From Patulibacter brassicae (GTDB lineage Bacteria > Actinomycetota > Thermoleophilia > Solirubrobacterales > Solirubrobacteraceae), in NCBI RefSeq assembly GCF_033949425.1, contig NZ_JAXAVX010000014.1, positions 1 to 64,000 of the forward strand: a stretch of 64,000 nt of DNA, in the 5' to 3' direction. Each line of letters opens with the position of its first letter. Positions within the stretch are counted from its first letter, which is position 1. The notes below the pieces were generated by a model that was not told where the DNA came from, did not search any database, and saw only the letters and a list, made by a program, of their open reading frames with translations. Made by a program: the position numbers and the translations under genes. This document shows positions 24,676-32,136 of this stretch, piece by piece.

Positions 24676-25476
24676 TCAGTCCCCGGCGCGCACCGCGCTG
24701 ACGGCGGGTCCGACGGGCACGAAGCCGAGCCGGCGGTACCAGCGCGCGGCCGGCGAGCCGGGGTCGCTGAGGAGCCCGACGGCGCCGACGCCGCGATCAC
24801 GGGCGATCGCGGCCGCCGCGCCGACGATCGCGGTGCCGACCCCGGCGCGGCGGTGGTCGGGATGGGTCAGGACGTCGTCGAGCTCGACGTGCAGGCGCGC
24901 GAGGTGCAGGACCGCGGCCCCGACCGGCGTGCCCGCGCCGTCGCGAGCGAGGAGGTGCAGGGTCTGCGGGTCGCCTCCCGGCGACCACTGCGCAGCGACC
25001 TCCGTCCGCTCCGGCTCGGGCAGGTCGGCGCTGCCGGCGTGCCGGAGCCCGCGGGCCGCCTCGGGGTCCTCGACGGCGACCGCGACGCCCGGAGGCGCGG
25101 CGGCCTCGTCGGCGAGCGTCGCCGGATCGGCCACGAGGACCTCGAGCGCGGCCACCACGAGACCGGCGCGCGCGAGGGCGGGCGCGAGGGCGGGCACGTC
25201 GCCGTCGGCGCGCACGTCGACGGCGACGTGCGACAGACCGCGGCGGCGGTGGTGCTCCAGCACGTCGGCGACGACGGCGTCCGGTGCCATCCCGCCGGCG
25301 CCCGGGACGATCTGGGCGCGGTTCAGGGCCCAGACCCGCGACAGCGCGGGCGCATGGAGCATCCAGCCCCACGGCGTCCGCTCGACGGCGGGGGCGCGCT
25401 TGCGCACGGCGGCGGCCGCATGGCCCACGAGCAGCTGCCGCCACCGCTCGTCGCTGCGCTCGCCGACGGGTCGCAC
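24676..25476 (-). CDS. GNAT family N-acetyltransferase
   Basis: This 266-aa protein has an N-terminal domain of about 120 residues of unclear fold (helical, with RTPWGWMLHAPAL), then a GNAT domain with VELDDVLTHPDHRRAGVGTAIV as the beta4-alpha3 acetyl-CoA loop (R/Q-x-x-G-x-G/A) and AARWYRRLGFVPVG at the end. GTG 25476 is supported by TACCGT 7 nt upstream; an upstream GTG at 25485 overlaps that hexamer. Substrate unknown. Confidence 0.85.
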   Translation of the reverse strand: MRPVGERSDERWRQLLVGHAAAAVRKRAPAVERTPWGWMLHAPALSRVWALNRAQIVPGAGGMAPDAVVADVLEHHRRRGLSHVAVDVRADGDVPALAPALARAGLVVAALEVLVADPATLADEAAAPPGVAVAVEDPEAARGLRHAGSADLPEPERTEVAAQWSPGGDPQTLHLLARDGAGTPVGAAVLHLARLHVELDDVLTHPDHRRAGVGTAIVGAAAAIARDRGVGAVGLLSDPGSPAARWYRRLGFVPVGPAVSAVRAGD

Positions 25477-25483
25477 GACCGCC

Positions 25484-25489
25484 ACGGTA
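25484..25489 (-). promoter_or_regulatory. -10 hexamer TACCGT, leaderless-type promoter
   Basis: On the minus strand TACCGT ends 7 nt before GTG 25476. Confidence 0.55.
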
Positions 25490-25535
25490 CCCGCGCTCCG
25501 CCTGCGGGCGACGCGGGACGGCGGACGCGGGGCGG

Positions 25536-25541
25536 TAGCGT
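25536..25541 (+). promoter_or_regulatory. -10 hexamer TAGCGT, leaderless-type promoter
   Basis: TAGCGT ends 6 nt before ATG 25548. It lies 46 bp from the divergent -10 at 25484-25489. Confidence 0.6.
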
Positions 25542-25547
25542 CTCGGC

Positions 25548-26219
25548 ATGGACATCGCCGTCGCCGGAGCCCACGGCCAGATCGCGCGTCGCCTCGTCCG
25601 CCTGCTCGCCGAGCGCGGCGACGTCGTCCGCGGCCTCATCCGCAACCCGGCGCACGCCGCCGACGTGCGCGCCGACGGCGGCCAGCCGGCGGTCTGCGAC
25701 CTCGAGCGCTCGACGGTCGAGGAGGTCGCGCTGACGATCGAGGGCGCCGACGCGGTCGTGTTCGCCGCCGGGGCCGGGCCGGGCAGCGGCGTGGAGCGCA
25801 AGGCGACGATGGATCGCGACGGGGCGCTGCTGCTGCTCGAGGCCGCGATCGCGGCGCGGGTGCCCGAGTACGTGATGATCAGCGCGATGGGGACGGAGGA
25901 GCCGCCCGAGGGCGACGACGTCTTCAGCGTCTACCTGCGGGCCAAGGCCGACGCCGACCGCGGTCTGATGGAGAGCGATCGGCGCTGGACGATCGTGCGC
26001 CCCGGCGGGCTGACCGACGAGCCCGGGACCGGCCGCGTCGCCCTGGCGCGGCACCTGCCGCGAGGCGAGGTCCCGCGCGACGACGTCGCGGCGGTGACCG
26101 CCGCGATCCTCCACGACCACCGCACCGACGGCCGGATCTTCACCCTCACCGCGGGCGATCGGCCGATCGCCGACGCGCTCGAGGCGGCGATCACCGCCGA
26201 CCCCCGCGACGATGGCTGA
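25548..26219 (+). CDS. Atypical SDR, NAD(P)H-binding protein (YwnB-like)
   Basis: This 223-aa Rossmann protein starts IAVAGAHGQIARRLVRLL (GxxGxxG-type loop) with an Arg after strand 2 (GLIRNP), suggesting NADP preference. VFAAGAGPGSG and VMISAMG follow, and WTIVRPGGLTDEPGTG marks the atypical SDR group 5 (YwnB/YtfG-like) without a classical YxxxK. Members act as flavin or quinone reductases or sugar-nucleotide-like sensors; the role here is open. Its 3' end overlaps the VOC gene by 8 bp. Confidence 0.85.
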   Translation: MDIAVAGAHGQIARRLVRLLAERGDVVRGLIRNPAHAADVRADGGQPAVCDLERSTVEEVALTIEGADAVVFAAGAGPGSGVERKATMDRDGALLLLEAAIAARVPEYVMISAMGTEEPPEGDDVFSVYLRAKADADRGLMESDRRWTIVRPGGLTDEPGTGRVALARHLPRGEVPRDDVAAVTAAILHDHRTDGRIFTLTAGDRPIADALEAAITADPRDDG

Positions 26220-26970
26220 GCCCGGGCGCGCCACCATCGATCACGTCGGCCTGCGCGTCAGCGAGCTCGACGCCGCGCTGGCGGGCTACGAGGCGGTGGC
26301 GGTCGCGCTGGGGCACGCCCCGTTCACCGGCGACGACGCGTTCCGCTGGATCGAGGAGCTGACGCTCTCGCCGGTCGACGACGCGCACCCGGCCACGACC
26401 GGGGCGCACGTCGGCCTCGGTGCCGCCTCGCGGGAGGCGGTCGACGCGGCGTGGGAGGCGGGTCGCGCGGCGGGGCTGCAGGACGACGGCCCCCCGGGGG
26501 AGCGCGACTACGTCCCCGGCTACTACGGCGCGTTCCTGCGCGACGCCGACGGCAACAGCCTCGAGGCGGTCCACCACGAGGCGGTCCGCCCGCCGCGGGC
26601 CGGCGTCGTCGATCACGTCTGGGTCCGGGTGGCCGACCTCGCGAGGACGCGCGTGCCCTGGGCGGCCGCCGCGGCGGCGGTCGGCGCCGCGCTGGACGAC
26701 CGGCCCGGCCGGCTGCGGCTGTGGCGCGGCCCGGGCAGCGGATCGGTCCACGCCGTCCGCGGCACGCCGACGCGCGGCCTGCACTTCGCGCTGACCGCGG
26801 CGGATCGGGCGACGGTGGACCGCTTCCACGCGGCGACGACCGCCGCCGGCGCGACGGACGACGGGGCGCCCGGCCTGCGACCCGTCTACCACCCCGGGTA
26901 CTACGGGGCTTTCGTGCGCGATCCGGACGGCACGAGCCTCGAGGCCGTGCACCACGCCCCGCGCGCCTGA
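26212..26970 (+). CDS. Two-domain VOC (glyoxalase-like) protein
   Basis: This 252-aa protein is a tandem pair of vicinal-oxygen-chelate units. Domain 1 begins TIDHVGLRVSELDAALAGYEAV and ends YVPGYYGAFLRDADGNSLEAV; domain 2 begins VVDHVWVRVADLARTRVPW and ends YHPGYYGAFVRDPDGTSLEAV. The two ends are nearly identical, showing internal duplication. The HxxE-type metal ligands are recognisable. Function (lyase, dioxygenase or resistance protein) is not decidable. It overlaps the upstream NAD(P)-binding protein gene and is probably co-translated with it. Confidence 0.85.
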   Translation: MAEPGRATIDHVGLRVSELDAALAGYEAVAVALGHAPFTGDDAFRWIEELTLSPVDDAHPATTGAHVGLGAASREAVDAAWEAGRAAGLQDDGPPGERDYVPGYYGAFLRDADGNSLEAVHHEAVRPPRAGVVDHVWVRVADLARTRVPWAAAAAAVGAALDDRPGRLRLWRGPGSGSVHAVRGTPTRGLHFALTAADRATVDRFHAATTAAGATDDGAPGLRPVYHPGYYGAFVRDPDGTSLEAVHHAPRA

Positions 26971-26996
26971 CCGGCGTCCGCGGGGACGCCTCGGGA

Positions 26997-27040
26997 GTCC
27001 GTCGAGGGATCCGGGATCGCCGACCCCGGGATCGACGGAC
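26997..27040. terminator. Hairpin terminator between convergent genes
   Basis: A 9-bp outer stem (26997-27005 with 27032-27040) encloses a further imperfect GC stem with one bulged base. It sits between the VOC gene and the convergent rhomboid gene. Confidence 0.55.
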
Positions 27041-27046
27041 CCGCGC

Positions 27047-27661
27047 TCAGCGCGCGCTCGTCGCGCCCGTCCGGGACGGCCGCGTGTCGAGCAGGTAGGC
27101 GGCGAGGACGCCGCCGATCGCCCCGAAGAGGTGCGCCTGCCACGAGACGCCGTCGCGGGGCACGAGGCTCAGCAGCAGGGATCCGCCCCAGACGACGCCG
27201 ACGACGACGCCGACCACGATCTGCAGCAGGCGCCGGCTGAAGATGCCGCGCGCGAGCAGGTAGGTCGCGTACCCCAGCACGATCCCGCTGGCGCCGACGG
27301 TGATCGAGTTGTCCGGGGCGGTGAGCCACGTGCCGACGCCGGCCACGAGGCCGACGATCACCGTCACGAGCACGACCCGGGCCGCGCCGGACAGCGCGAT
27401 CACGCCGCCCATGATGAGGAACGGGAACGTGTTGCCGATGAGGTGCCCGAAGCTGCCGTGCAGGAACGGGCTGAAGAGGATCCCGTCCAGTCCGTCGACG
27501 GCGCGCGGCCGGATCCCGAACCGGTCGAGGTCGTCGCCCGTGGCCTGGTCGATGATCTCGACGAGCCACATCAACGCGGACATCGCGCCGACGATCAGGA
27601 GGCCGGTCTGGCGATCGTCGCGCTTGGAGGGCGCCTGCTGGGGGCCGCCGGTCGTGCTCAT
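27047..27661 (-). CDS. Rhomboid family intramembrane serine protease
   Basis: This 204-aa protein has about six membrane helices. SPFLHGSFGHLIGNTFPFLIMG is the HxxxN helix, VGASGIVLGYATYLL has the catalytic Ser in GASG, and SWQAHLFGAIGGVLAAYLL has the catalytic His. All elements of the Ser-His dyad are present. ATG 27661 is preceded by a minus-strand GACGAT at 8 nt, a weak -10. Substrates unknown. Confidence 0.88.
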   Translation of the reverse strand: MSTTGGPQQAPSKRDDRQTGLLIVGAMSALMWLVEIIDQATGDDLDRFGIRPRAVDGLDGILFSPFLHGSFGHLIGNTFPFLIMGGVIALSGAARVVLVTVIVGLVAGVGTWLTAPDNSITVGASGIVLGYATYLLARGIFSRRLLQIVVGVVVGVVWGGSLLLSLVPRDGVSWQAHLFGAIGGVLAAYLLDTRPSRTGATSAR

Positions 27662-27735
27662 CGCCGCCGATCGTCGCGCATCGAGCGGCGGGGCGCCACC
27701 GGGAACCGTCGCGCGGACGCCGAGGCGGGCCCCGC

Positions 27736-28851
27736 TCAGCGGCCGACGGTCGTGGCGACGATCTCCTGCATGACCTCGCGCAGGTCGTGGTTCGTGTCGT
27801 GCACGAGGATCTGGCGGTCGGCGCCGGTGCCGCGGGCCAGGATGTCCGAGATGCCCTCCAGGGCGTCCTCGGAGCCGAGCTCCTGGGCGTGCTCGCGCAG
27901 CCGGTCCAGCAGCCGCTGGGCGAGCTCCTTCGTCGCCACGCGATCGGACGAGGGCAGGTCGACGAGCTCGCCCTCCATGCCGTGGATCGCCGCGAGGTAC
28001 TTGTTCTCGTCGAGGATCTGCCACGGGTAGTCGCCGAGCTGCGCATCCGCCTCGTAGTGCGCCGCCAGCTCGTGGACCATCGCCTGGATCAGCGCCGCGA
28101 GCGCCACGGTGTGCTCGACGCGCGTCTGCCCGTCGCAGACGCGGACCTCGACCGTGCCGAGCTTCGGCTGCGGCCGGACGTCGTGCCAGACGTAGGTCGG
28201 GTCGCTCATCACGCCGGACCGCATGAGGAACTCGACGTCCTGCTCGTACCGGTCCCAGCTGCCGTAGGCCTGGGGCACGCCGATCCGCGGGAACGCCCGG
28301 AAGACCGGGGTCCGGCTCGACATGAGGCCGGTGCGGTCACCCCGCCAGAACGGCGAGTTCGCGCTGAGCGCCAGGAGGATCGGCAGGTGGACCCGCATCC
28401 CGTCGACGACGTGGATCGCGACGTCCGGGTCGTCGATGCCGACGTGCACGTGGAGGCCGAACAGGAGCTCCTGGCGGGCGACGAAGCGCAGCTCGCGGAC
28501 GAGGTCGCGGTAGCGGTCGCGGGCGGCGATCCGCTGGTCCTCCCAGAGCGCGAACGGGTGGGTCCCCGCCGAGCCGATCGTCAGGCCGTGCTCGCCCGCG
28601 ACGCTCGCGACGTGGCTGCGCAGGGTCCGCAGCTGGGCGGCCGCGTCCGTCGTGGTCGCGCAGGGCTCGGTGGCGATCTCCAGCACCGACTCCATGAGCT
28701 CGGGCTTGACCTCGCCGACGGGCGCCTCGCCGAGGAGGCGCTCGATGGCGTTGACCAGCCCGTAGCCGTCGGGGTCGACGATCATGAGCTCCTCCTCGAT
28801 GCCGATCGAGAAGGGCGTGCGTCCCTCGGCCGCGCGGAAGGCGTGCTCCAT
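27736..28851 (-). CDS. YbdK-type carboxylate-amine ligase (GCS2 family)
   Basis: This 371-aa protein belongs to the glutamate-cysteine ligase 2 group: FSIGIEEELMIVDP (metal/ATP Glu cluster), then LLFGLHVHVGID, LLALSANSPFWRG and GTVEVRVCDGQT. E. coli YbdK has only weak gamma-glutamylcysteine ligase activity, so the real acceptor is uncertain; in actinobacteria related genes serve ergothioneine or pseudo-glutathione chemistry. ATG 28851 has CAGCCT 8 nt upstream on the minus strand; GTG 28869 is an alternative start. Confidence 0.88.
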   Translation of the reverse strand: MEHAFRAAEGRTPFSIGIEEELMIVDPDGYGLVNAIERLLGEAPVGEVKPELMESVLEIATEPCATTTDAAAQLRTLRSHVASVAGEHGLTIGSAGTHPFALWEDQRIAARDRYRDLVRELRFVARQELLFGLHVHVGIDDPDVAIHVVDGMRVHLPILLALSANSPFWRGDRTGLMSSRTPVFRAFPRIGVPQAYGSWDRYEQDVEFLMRSGVMSDPTYVWHDVRPQPKLGTVEVRVCDGQTRVEHTVALAALIQAMVHELAAHYEADAQLGDYPWQILDENKYLAAIHGMEGELVDLPSSDRVATKELAQRLLDRLREHAQELGSEDALEGISDILARGTGADRQILVHDTNHDLREVMQEIVATTVGR

Positions 28852-28989
28852 GCGGCGGAAGGCTGCCACACCGGGCCGTCGCCTCCAGGGTGATGGCGCA
28901 CGTCCCCGCCGGGTCGGGGGCGGACACGGCGGTTGCCGCAGCCGTCCCGGCGGCCGTGCGGACGGGCCGCTCCTCGCCCGTCCGCCCGA

Positions 28990-30327
28990 TCAGTCCTTGA
29001 ACGGATCGACGGTGTCGGCGGGGGCCATCGCCACGCCGATCGGCGTCAGCCGGTGCAGGACCTCGATCGTGTCGGCGTGCGCCGCCAGGACGTGGTCCAG
29101 CCGCTTGTACGCCGCCGGGGCCTCGTCGGCGGCGCCGCCCCGCAGCTCGATCCCGCCGCCCGCGAGCTCGGCCTGGACGGCGGCGAAGTCGATCGCCCCC
29201 GTCCGGACGCGGCCCCGGCGCTTCACCATCCGCCCGTCGGGGTGGTCCGGGCAGCAGGTGAAGCGGTCGTTCTGCGTCAGGCCCGCGCGCTCGCGCGCGT
29301 CGCGGAACGCGCCCATGGAGACCCAGAACGGGCAGTCCCGCGCCGAGCACTCCATCCGGTTGGCGAGCCGGCCCGCCGCCTGCGTGCGGGACATCACTCG
29401 GCCCGCCCCGTGGACCGTCGACGCCAGCAGCGCGTCGGTCCCGACGCCCTCCCGGCCGCGGAGGATCACCGACGGCTCGCCCATCGTCGCGCCGACGAAC
29501 CCCTCCTGGCCCGGGAACGCCGGGGTGCAGCCCTTGCGGACGACCCAGGCGTCGACGCCGTGGTGGCGCTCGCGCCACGCGTAGTTGTGATGGTTGTGGA
29601 CCTCGTGCGTCGCCCGCGCCCCGAGGATCTCGAGGACCTTGTCGACGATGACGTCGCGCCCCGCGTACGCGTAGGCGCCTGCGAGCTCCATCGCCGCGAC
29701 GTACGCCTGACCGATCTCGGAGTCGTCGGGCAGGAGCGTCGGCGGCGCGTCCATCTCGCCGTCCGGCGCACGGTCCGTGAAGGACCCGCCCGCCGCCATC
29801 GAGAGGAACCCCGACGCCGTGCGGTGACCGAACCCCCGCGAGCCGAAGTGGACGCCGACCCAGGCGAACCCGTCGTCGCCCGCGAAGAGGTCGACGTAGT
29901 GGTTGCCCGCGCCGACCGTGCCGAGCTGCTTGCGCGCGGACGGCAGGAGCGCCCGCTGGGGCCGGAACGCGGCGTCGGCGATCGCGTCGAGCACCGGGTG
30001 GTCGACCGGCTCGTCGTTCTTGCGGCCGACACCGAACGAGATCCGGGCGAAGACCTCGTCCATGACCTTCGGCAGGAGCGGCAGCAGGTCGTCCGTCCGG
30101 ACGTCGGTCCGCACGGCCTTGTTGCCGCAGCCGATGTCGTAGCCGACGCCGGACGGCGACACGTGGTCGGGGTAGGCGATCGCGCCGCCGATCGGCTGCG
30201 AGTAGCCGACGTGGCCGTCGGCGCACAGCACGCCGGCGACCGCGTCACCGGCCCGAGCGCAGCGCTCCAGCTGCGCGACGGCCCGGTCGTCGACGTCCCC
30301 GCGGACGGTGATCGGGATCTCGTTCAT
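28990..30327 (-). CDS. rtcB: RtcB-type RNA ligase
   Basis: This 445-aa protein joins RNA 2',3'-cyclic phosphate or 3'-phosphate ends to 5'-OH ends using GTP and Mn. Motifs in order: DGHVGYSQPIGGAIA, VGYDIGCGNKAVRTD (metal Cys), GTVGAGNHYVDL, HFGSRGFGH, HNHHNYAWRE, GCTPAFPGQEGFVGATMG and VHGAGRVMSRTQA with the guanylylated-His region. After the last motif is a segment with CSARDC and, about 30 residues later, CC, unusual for RtcB and possibly a metal site. No archease or RtcA gene is adjacent. The 177-bp gap upstream holds repeated T-loop-like motifs. Confidence 0.9.
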   Translation of the reverse strand: MNEIPITVRGDVDDRAVAQLERCARAGDAVAGVLCADGHVGYSQPIGGAIAYPDHVSPSGVGYDIGCGNKAVRTDVRTDDLLPLLPKVMDEVFARISFGVGRKNDEPVDHPVLDAIADAAFRPQRALLPSARKQLGTVGAGNHYVDLFAGDDGFAWVGVHFGSRGFGHRTASGFLSMAAGGSFTDRAPDGEMDAPPTLLPDDSEIGQAYVAAMELAGAYAYAGRDVIVDKVLEILGARATHEVHNHHNYAWRERHHGVDAWVVRKGCTPAFPGQEGFVGATMGEPSVILRGREGVGTDALLASTVHGAGRVMSRTQAAGRLANRMECSARDCPFWVSMGAFRDARERAGLTQNDRFTCCPDHPDGRMVKRRGRVRTGAIDFAAVQAELAGGGIELRGGAADEAPAAYKRLDHVLAAHADTIEVLHRLTPIGVAMAPADTVDPFKD

Positions 30328-30384
30328 GCCCCGAGCATCGCCGGTGGCCGGCCCTCGCGGAACGCCGGGAGCGCGCCGGCCGAG

Positions 30385-30451
30385 GGTTCGATTCGCGCCA
30401 GGTCGGTTCGAGCCCGCCCGACCCGCGGAGGGTTCGAACCCTTCGGGCGGG
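30385..30451. repeat. Three GGTTCGA motifs and a two-stem hairpin between rtcB and a small ORF
   Basis: GGTTCGATTCG (30385-30395), GGTTCGAGCCC (30405-30415) and GGTTCGAACCC (30431-30441) all fit the tRNA T-loop/B-box consensus. The third lies in a 14-nt palindrome enclosed by a 9-bp stem (30413-30421 with 30443-30451). No D-arm or anticodon arm exists, so this is not a tRNA. It may be a terminator, an RNA structure or chance. Confidence 0.45.
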
Positions 30452-30488
30452 AACCCCCACGGGGTTTGCGGAGCCGGCGCGCGATCAC

Positions 30489-30494
30489 TAGGGT
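30489..30494 (+). promoter_or_regulatory. -10 hexamer TAGGGT, leaderless-type promoter
   Basis: TAGGGT ends 10 nt before ATG 30505 of the 49-aa ORF. Confidence 0.5.
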
Positions 30495-30504
30495 CCTTCG
30501 GGTC

Positions 30505-30654
30505 ATGTTCTCGACCTGGCAGAGCCACACGCGCTGCAGCGACGCCCCGACGGGCGCCGCCGCCATCGCGTTCGCCCTGGCCGGGGGCATGCAGCTCGAC
30601 GCGCGACCGCGACCCGAGCACCGGCACCCCATCACGTTCACGCACACCGTCTAA
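30505..30654 (+). CDS. Small protein, 49 aa, unknown
   Basis: The ORF starts with ATG 10 nt after a TAGGGT hexamer and ends TAA at 30652-30654, a rare stop in this GC-rich window. It encodes MFSTWQSHTRCSDAP, a short Ala/Gly-rich stretch (GAAAIAFALAGGM) and a His/Pro-rich tail (ARPRPEHRHPITFTHTV). No family was recognised. It lies 16 nt upstream of the HEAR-repeat gene, which has a good Shine-Dalgarno, so it may be a leader peptide or a first operon gene. Confidence is limited by its size. Confidence 0.4.
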   Translation: MFSTWQSHTRCSDAPTGAAAIAFALAGGMQLDARPRPEHRHPITFTHTV

Positions 30655-30670
30655 GCGGAAGGACCATCGA

Positions 30671-31852
30671 ATGGCTCCCGCGACGGTCGCGGGGGTCACG
30701 GTCCGGACGGTTCCGTCTCAGACGACGGGGCGCACCCGGGTTGCGTGGAACCGCGACTCGATCATCAACGCGATCCAGGAGTGGGTCGCCACATACGACG
30801 AGCCGCCCCGTGCGGCCGACTGGAACCCGTCCTCGGCCAAGTGGTCCGGCCAGACGTGGCGCGTGGAGCGCTACCGCGACGGCCGGGCCGACGGCACGCC
30901 GTGGCCGTCGCTGAACGCCGCGAAGCGGCCGTTCGGCGGCTCGCTGGCCGAGGCGATCCGGGCCGCGGGGTTCGAGCCCGCCAAGCCGGGGCCGCGGCGT
31001 CGCAGCGACGTCGAGCCCGCGCAGGTCGACCGGTTGCAGATGCCGCCGGAGGTCCGCGTGCTGCTCGACGCCGCGCTCGCCGCGGCCCGGGACGCCGAGC
31101 GGCAGTCCTCGACGCTCCAGGACCGGCTGGACCGCGCGCACGACCGCGCGGTGCGGCTGGCCGAGGAGCGCGACGACGCACGCCGGCGGGCCGGGGCGCG
31201 CGAGGCACGCGAGCGGGTCGCCCAGGACGGCGCGCTGGAGCGGGCCGCGCGGGACCTCCGCCGGGCCGAGGCCCGGATGGAGGCCGCGCGGGCCGAGGCG
31301 GCCGAGTCCCGGACGGCGAGCGAGGCCCTGCGCACGCGGCTGGCACGGGCGGAGTCCTCCGTCGGCGACCTGCGTCGCGAGCGGCGCGAGCTGCGGGCGC
31401 AGCTCGACGAGGCGACGGCCGAGGCCGGCGCGCTCGACGAGCTGCTGCGCGCTGCGCGCGCCGACGCCGAGCGGGTCTCGCGGTCGGCGGCCGTCGCCCG
31501 GTCGCCGGCGAGCGCGGGGGAGGCCCAGGCCTCCGCCGCGGCCGCGATCGCGGTGCGCGACGCGCTGGCCGAGGCCGCGCAGGCGCGTCGGGATGCGGCC
31601 GCCGCCGAGGAGCGGGCCGCCGCCGCGGAACGCGAGCTGCGCGAGACGGTCGCCGCCGTCCGGGGCGAGCCCCGCCGCCTGACCCGGGACGAGCTGGACC
31701 AGTTGCGGGCGGAGAGCCCCGCAGGCCCGGTCGTCCTGGCGGAGGCGCTCGCGGCGCTCACGTCGGCCCGGCGCTCGGCCAACCCGCACCAGCTGCGGGG
31801 GGCCCTGCGCCAGGTCGCCGAGGCGGCGGTCGGCTGGCGCGAGCGGCTCTGA
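30671..31852 (+). CDS. HEAR-type DNA-binding-like domain plus long coiled coil
   Basis: The 393-aa protein starts with one homing-endonuclease-associated-repeat-like unit (about 25-105: WNRDSIINAIQEWVATYDEPP, then WPSLNAAKRPFGG and LAEAIRAAGFEP), a small helical fold thought to bind DNA. From about residue 125 to 345 it is an Ala/Arg/Glu heptad-rich coiled coil, followed by a short globular C-terminus (LRAESPAGPVVLAEALAAL). No nuclease motif is visible. GGAAGGA (30657-30663) is a good Shine-Dalgarno 7 nt before ATG 30671. It could be a nucleoid-associated or structural DNA-binding protein (inference). Confidence 0.7.
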   Translation: MAPATVAGVTVRTVPSQTTGRTRVAWNRDSIINAIQEWVATYDEPPRAADWNPSSAKWSGQTWRVERYRDGRADGTPWPSLNAAKRPFGGSLAEAIRAAGFEPAKPGPRRRSDVEPAQVDRLQMPPEVRVLLDAALAAARDAERQSSTLQDRLDRAHDRAVRLAEERDDARRRAGAREARERVAQDGALERAARDLRRAEARMEAARAEAAESRTASEALRTRLARAESSVGDLRRERRELRAQLDEATAEAGALDELLRAARADAERVSRSAAVARSPASAGEAQASAAAAIAVRDALAEAAQARRDAAAAEERAAAAERELRETVAAVRGEPRRLTRDELDQLRAESPAGPVVLAEALAALTSARRSANPHQLRGALRQVAEAAVGWRERL

Positions 31853-31860
31853 GGAACCGG

Positions 31861-31900
31861 CGCCGCGGGGGCCCCTTCCCTGAAGGGAGCCCCCGCGGCG
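31861..31900 (+). terminator. Strong hairpin terminator
   Basis: Twelve-base perfect arms (31861-31872 and 31889-31900) enclose a shorter inner stem (ccttc/gaagg). It lies 8 nt after the HEAR-repeat gene stop. Confidence 0.75.
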
Positions 31901-32136
31901 AGCTCCTTGCGGGAGTGCGGTCCGCCAGACGAGGGCGTGCTCGCTCGTCGGCGTCGAGGTCACTGCTTCTACGGAGGCCGCGTTCGTTCCGACGCGACGA
32001 TCGCGGATCAGCGTCGACCTGCCAACTCGTTCGGTGAAGACCCTGGTTTCGTGGTCTTCATCGCGCGAGATCTGATCCGACCTCCCCTTTAGACAAAACA
32101 TTTTGGAAGAAATGATTTTTCGGGCATAGTTGACCT
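31901..32136. other. Intergenic region with an AT-rich patch
   Basis: No gene was recognised in 31901-32087. From about 32088 to 32131 the DNA turns sharply AT-rich (tagacaaaacattttgg and aatgattttt), unlike anything else in the window, and ends in a CATAGT -10-like hexamer (32125-32130), 6 nt before the ATPase ATG. An imperfect CATAG/CTATG inverted repeat brackets the hexamer. It probably acts as a strong UP-type promoter or marks a transfer boundary. Confidence 0.6.

Noticed and set aside
30413..30451. A tRNA gene suggested by the T-arm-like hairpin and 7-bp acceptor-like stem
   Set aside because: Only 8 nt separate the 5' acceptor-like strand from the T-arm; there is no D-arm or anticodon arm.
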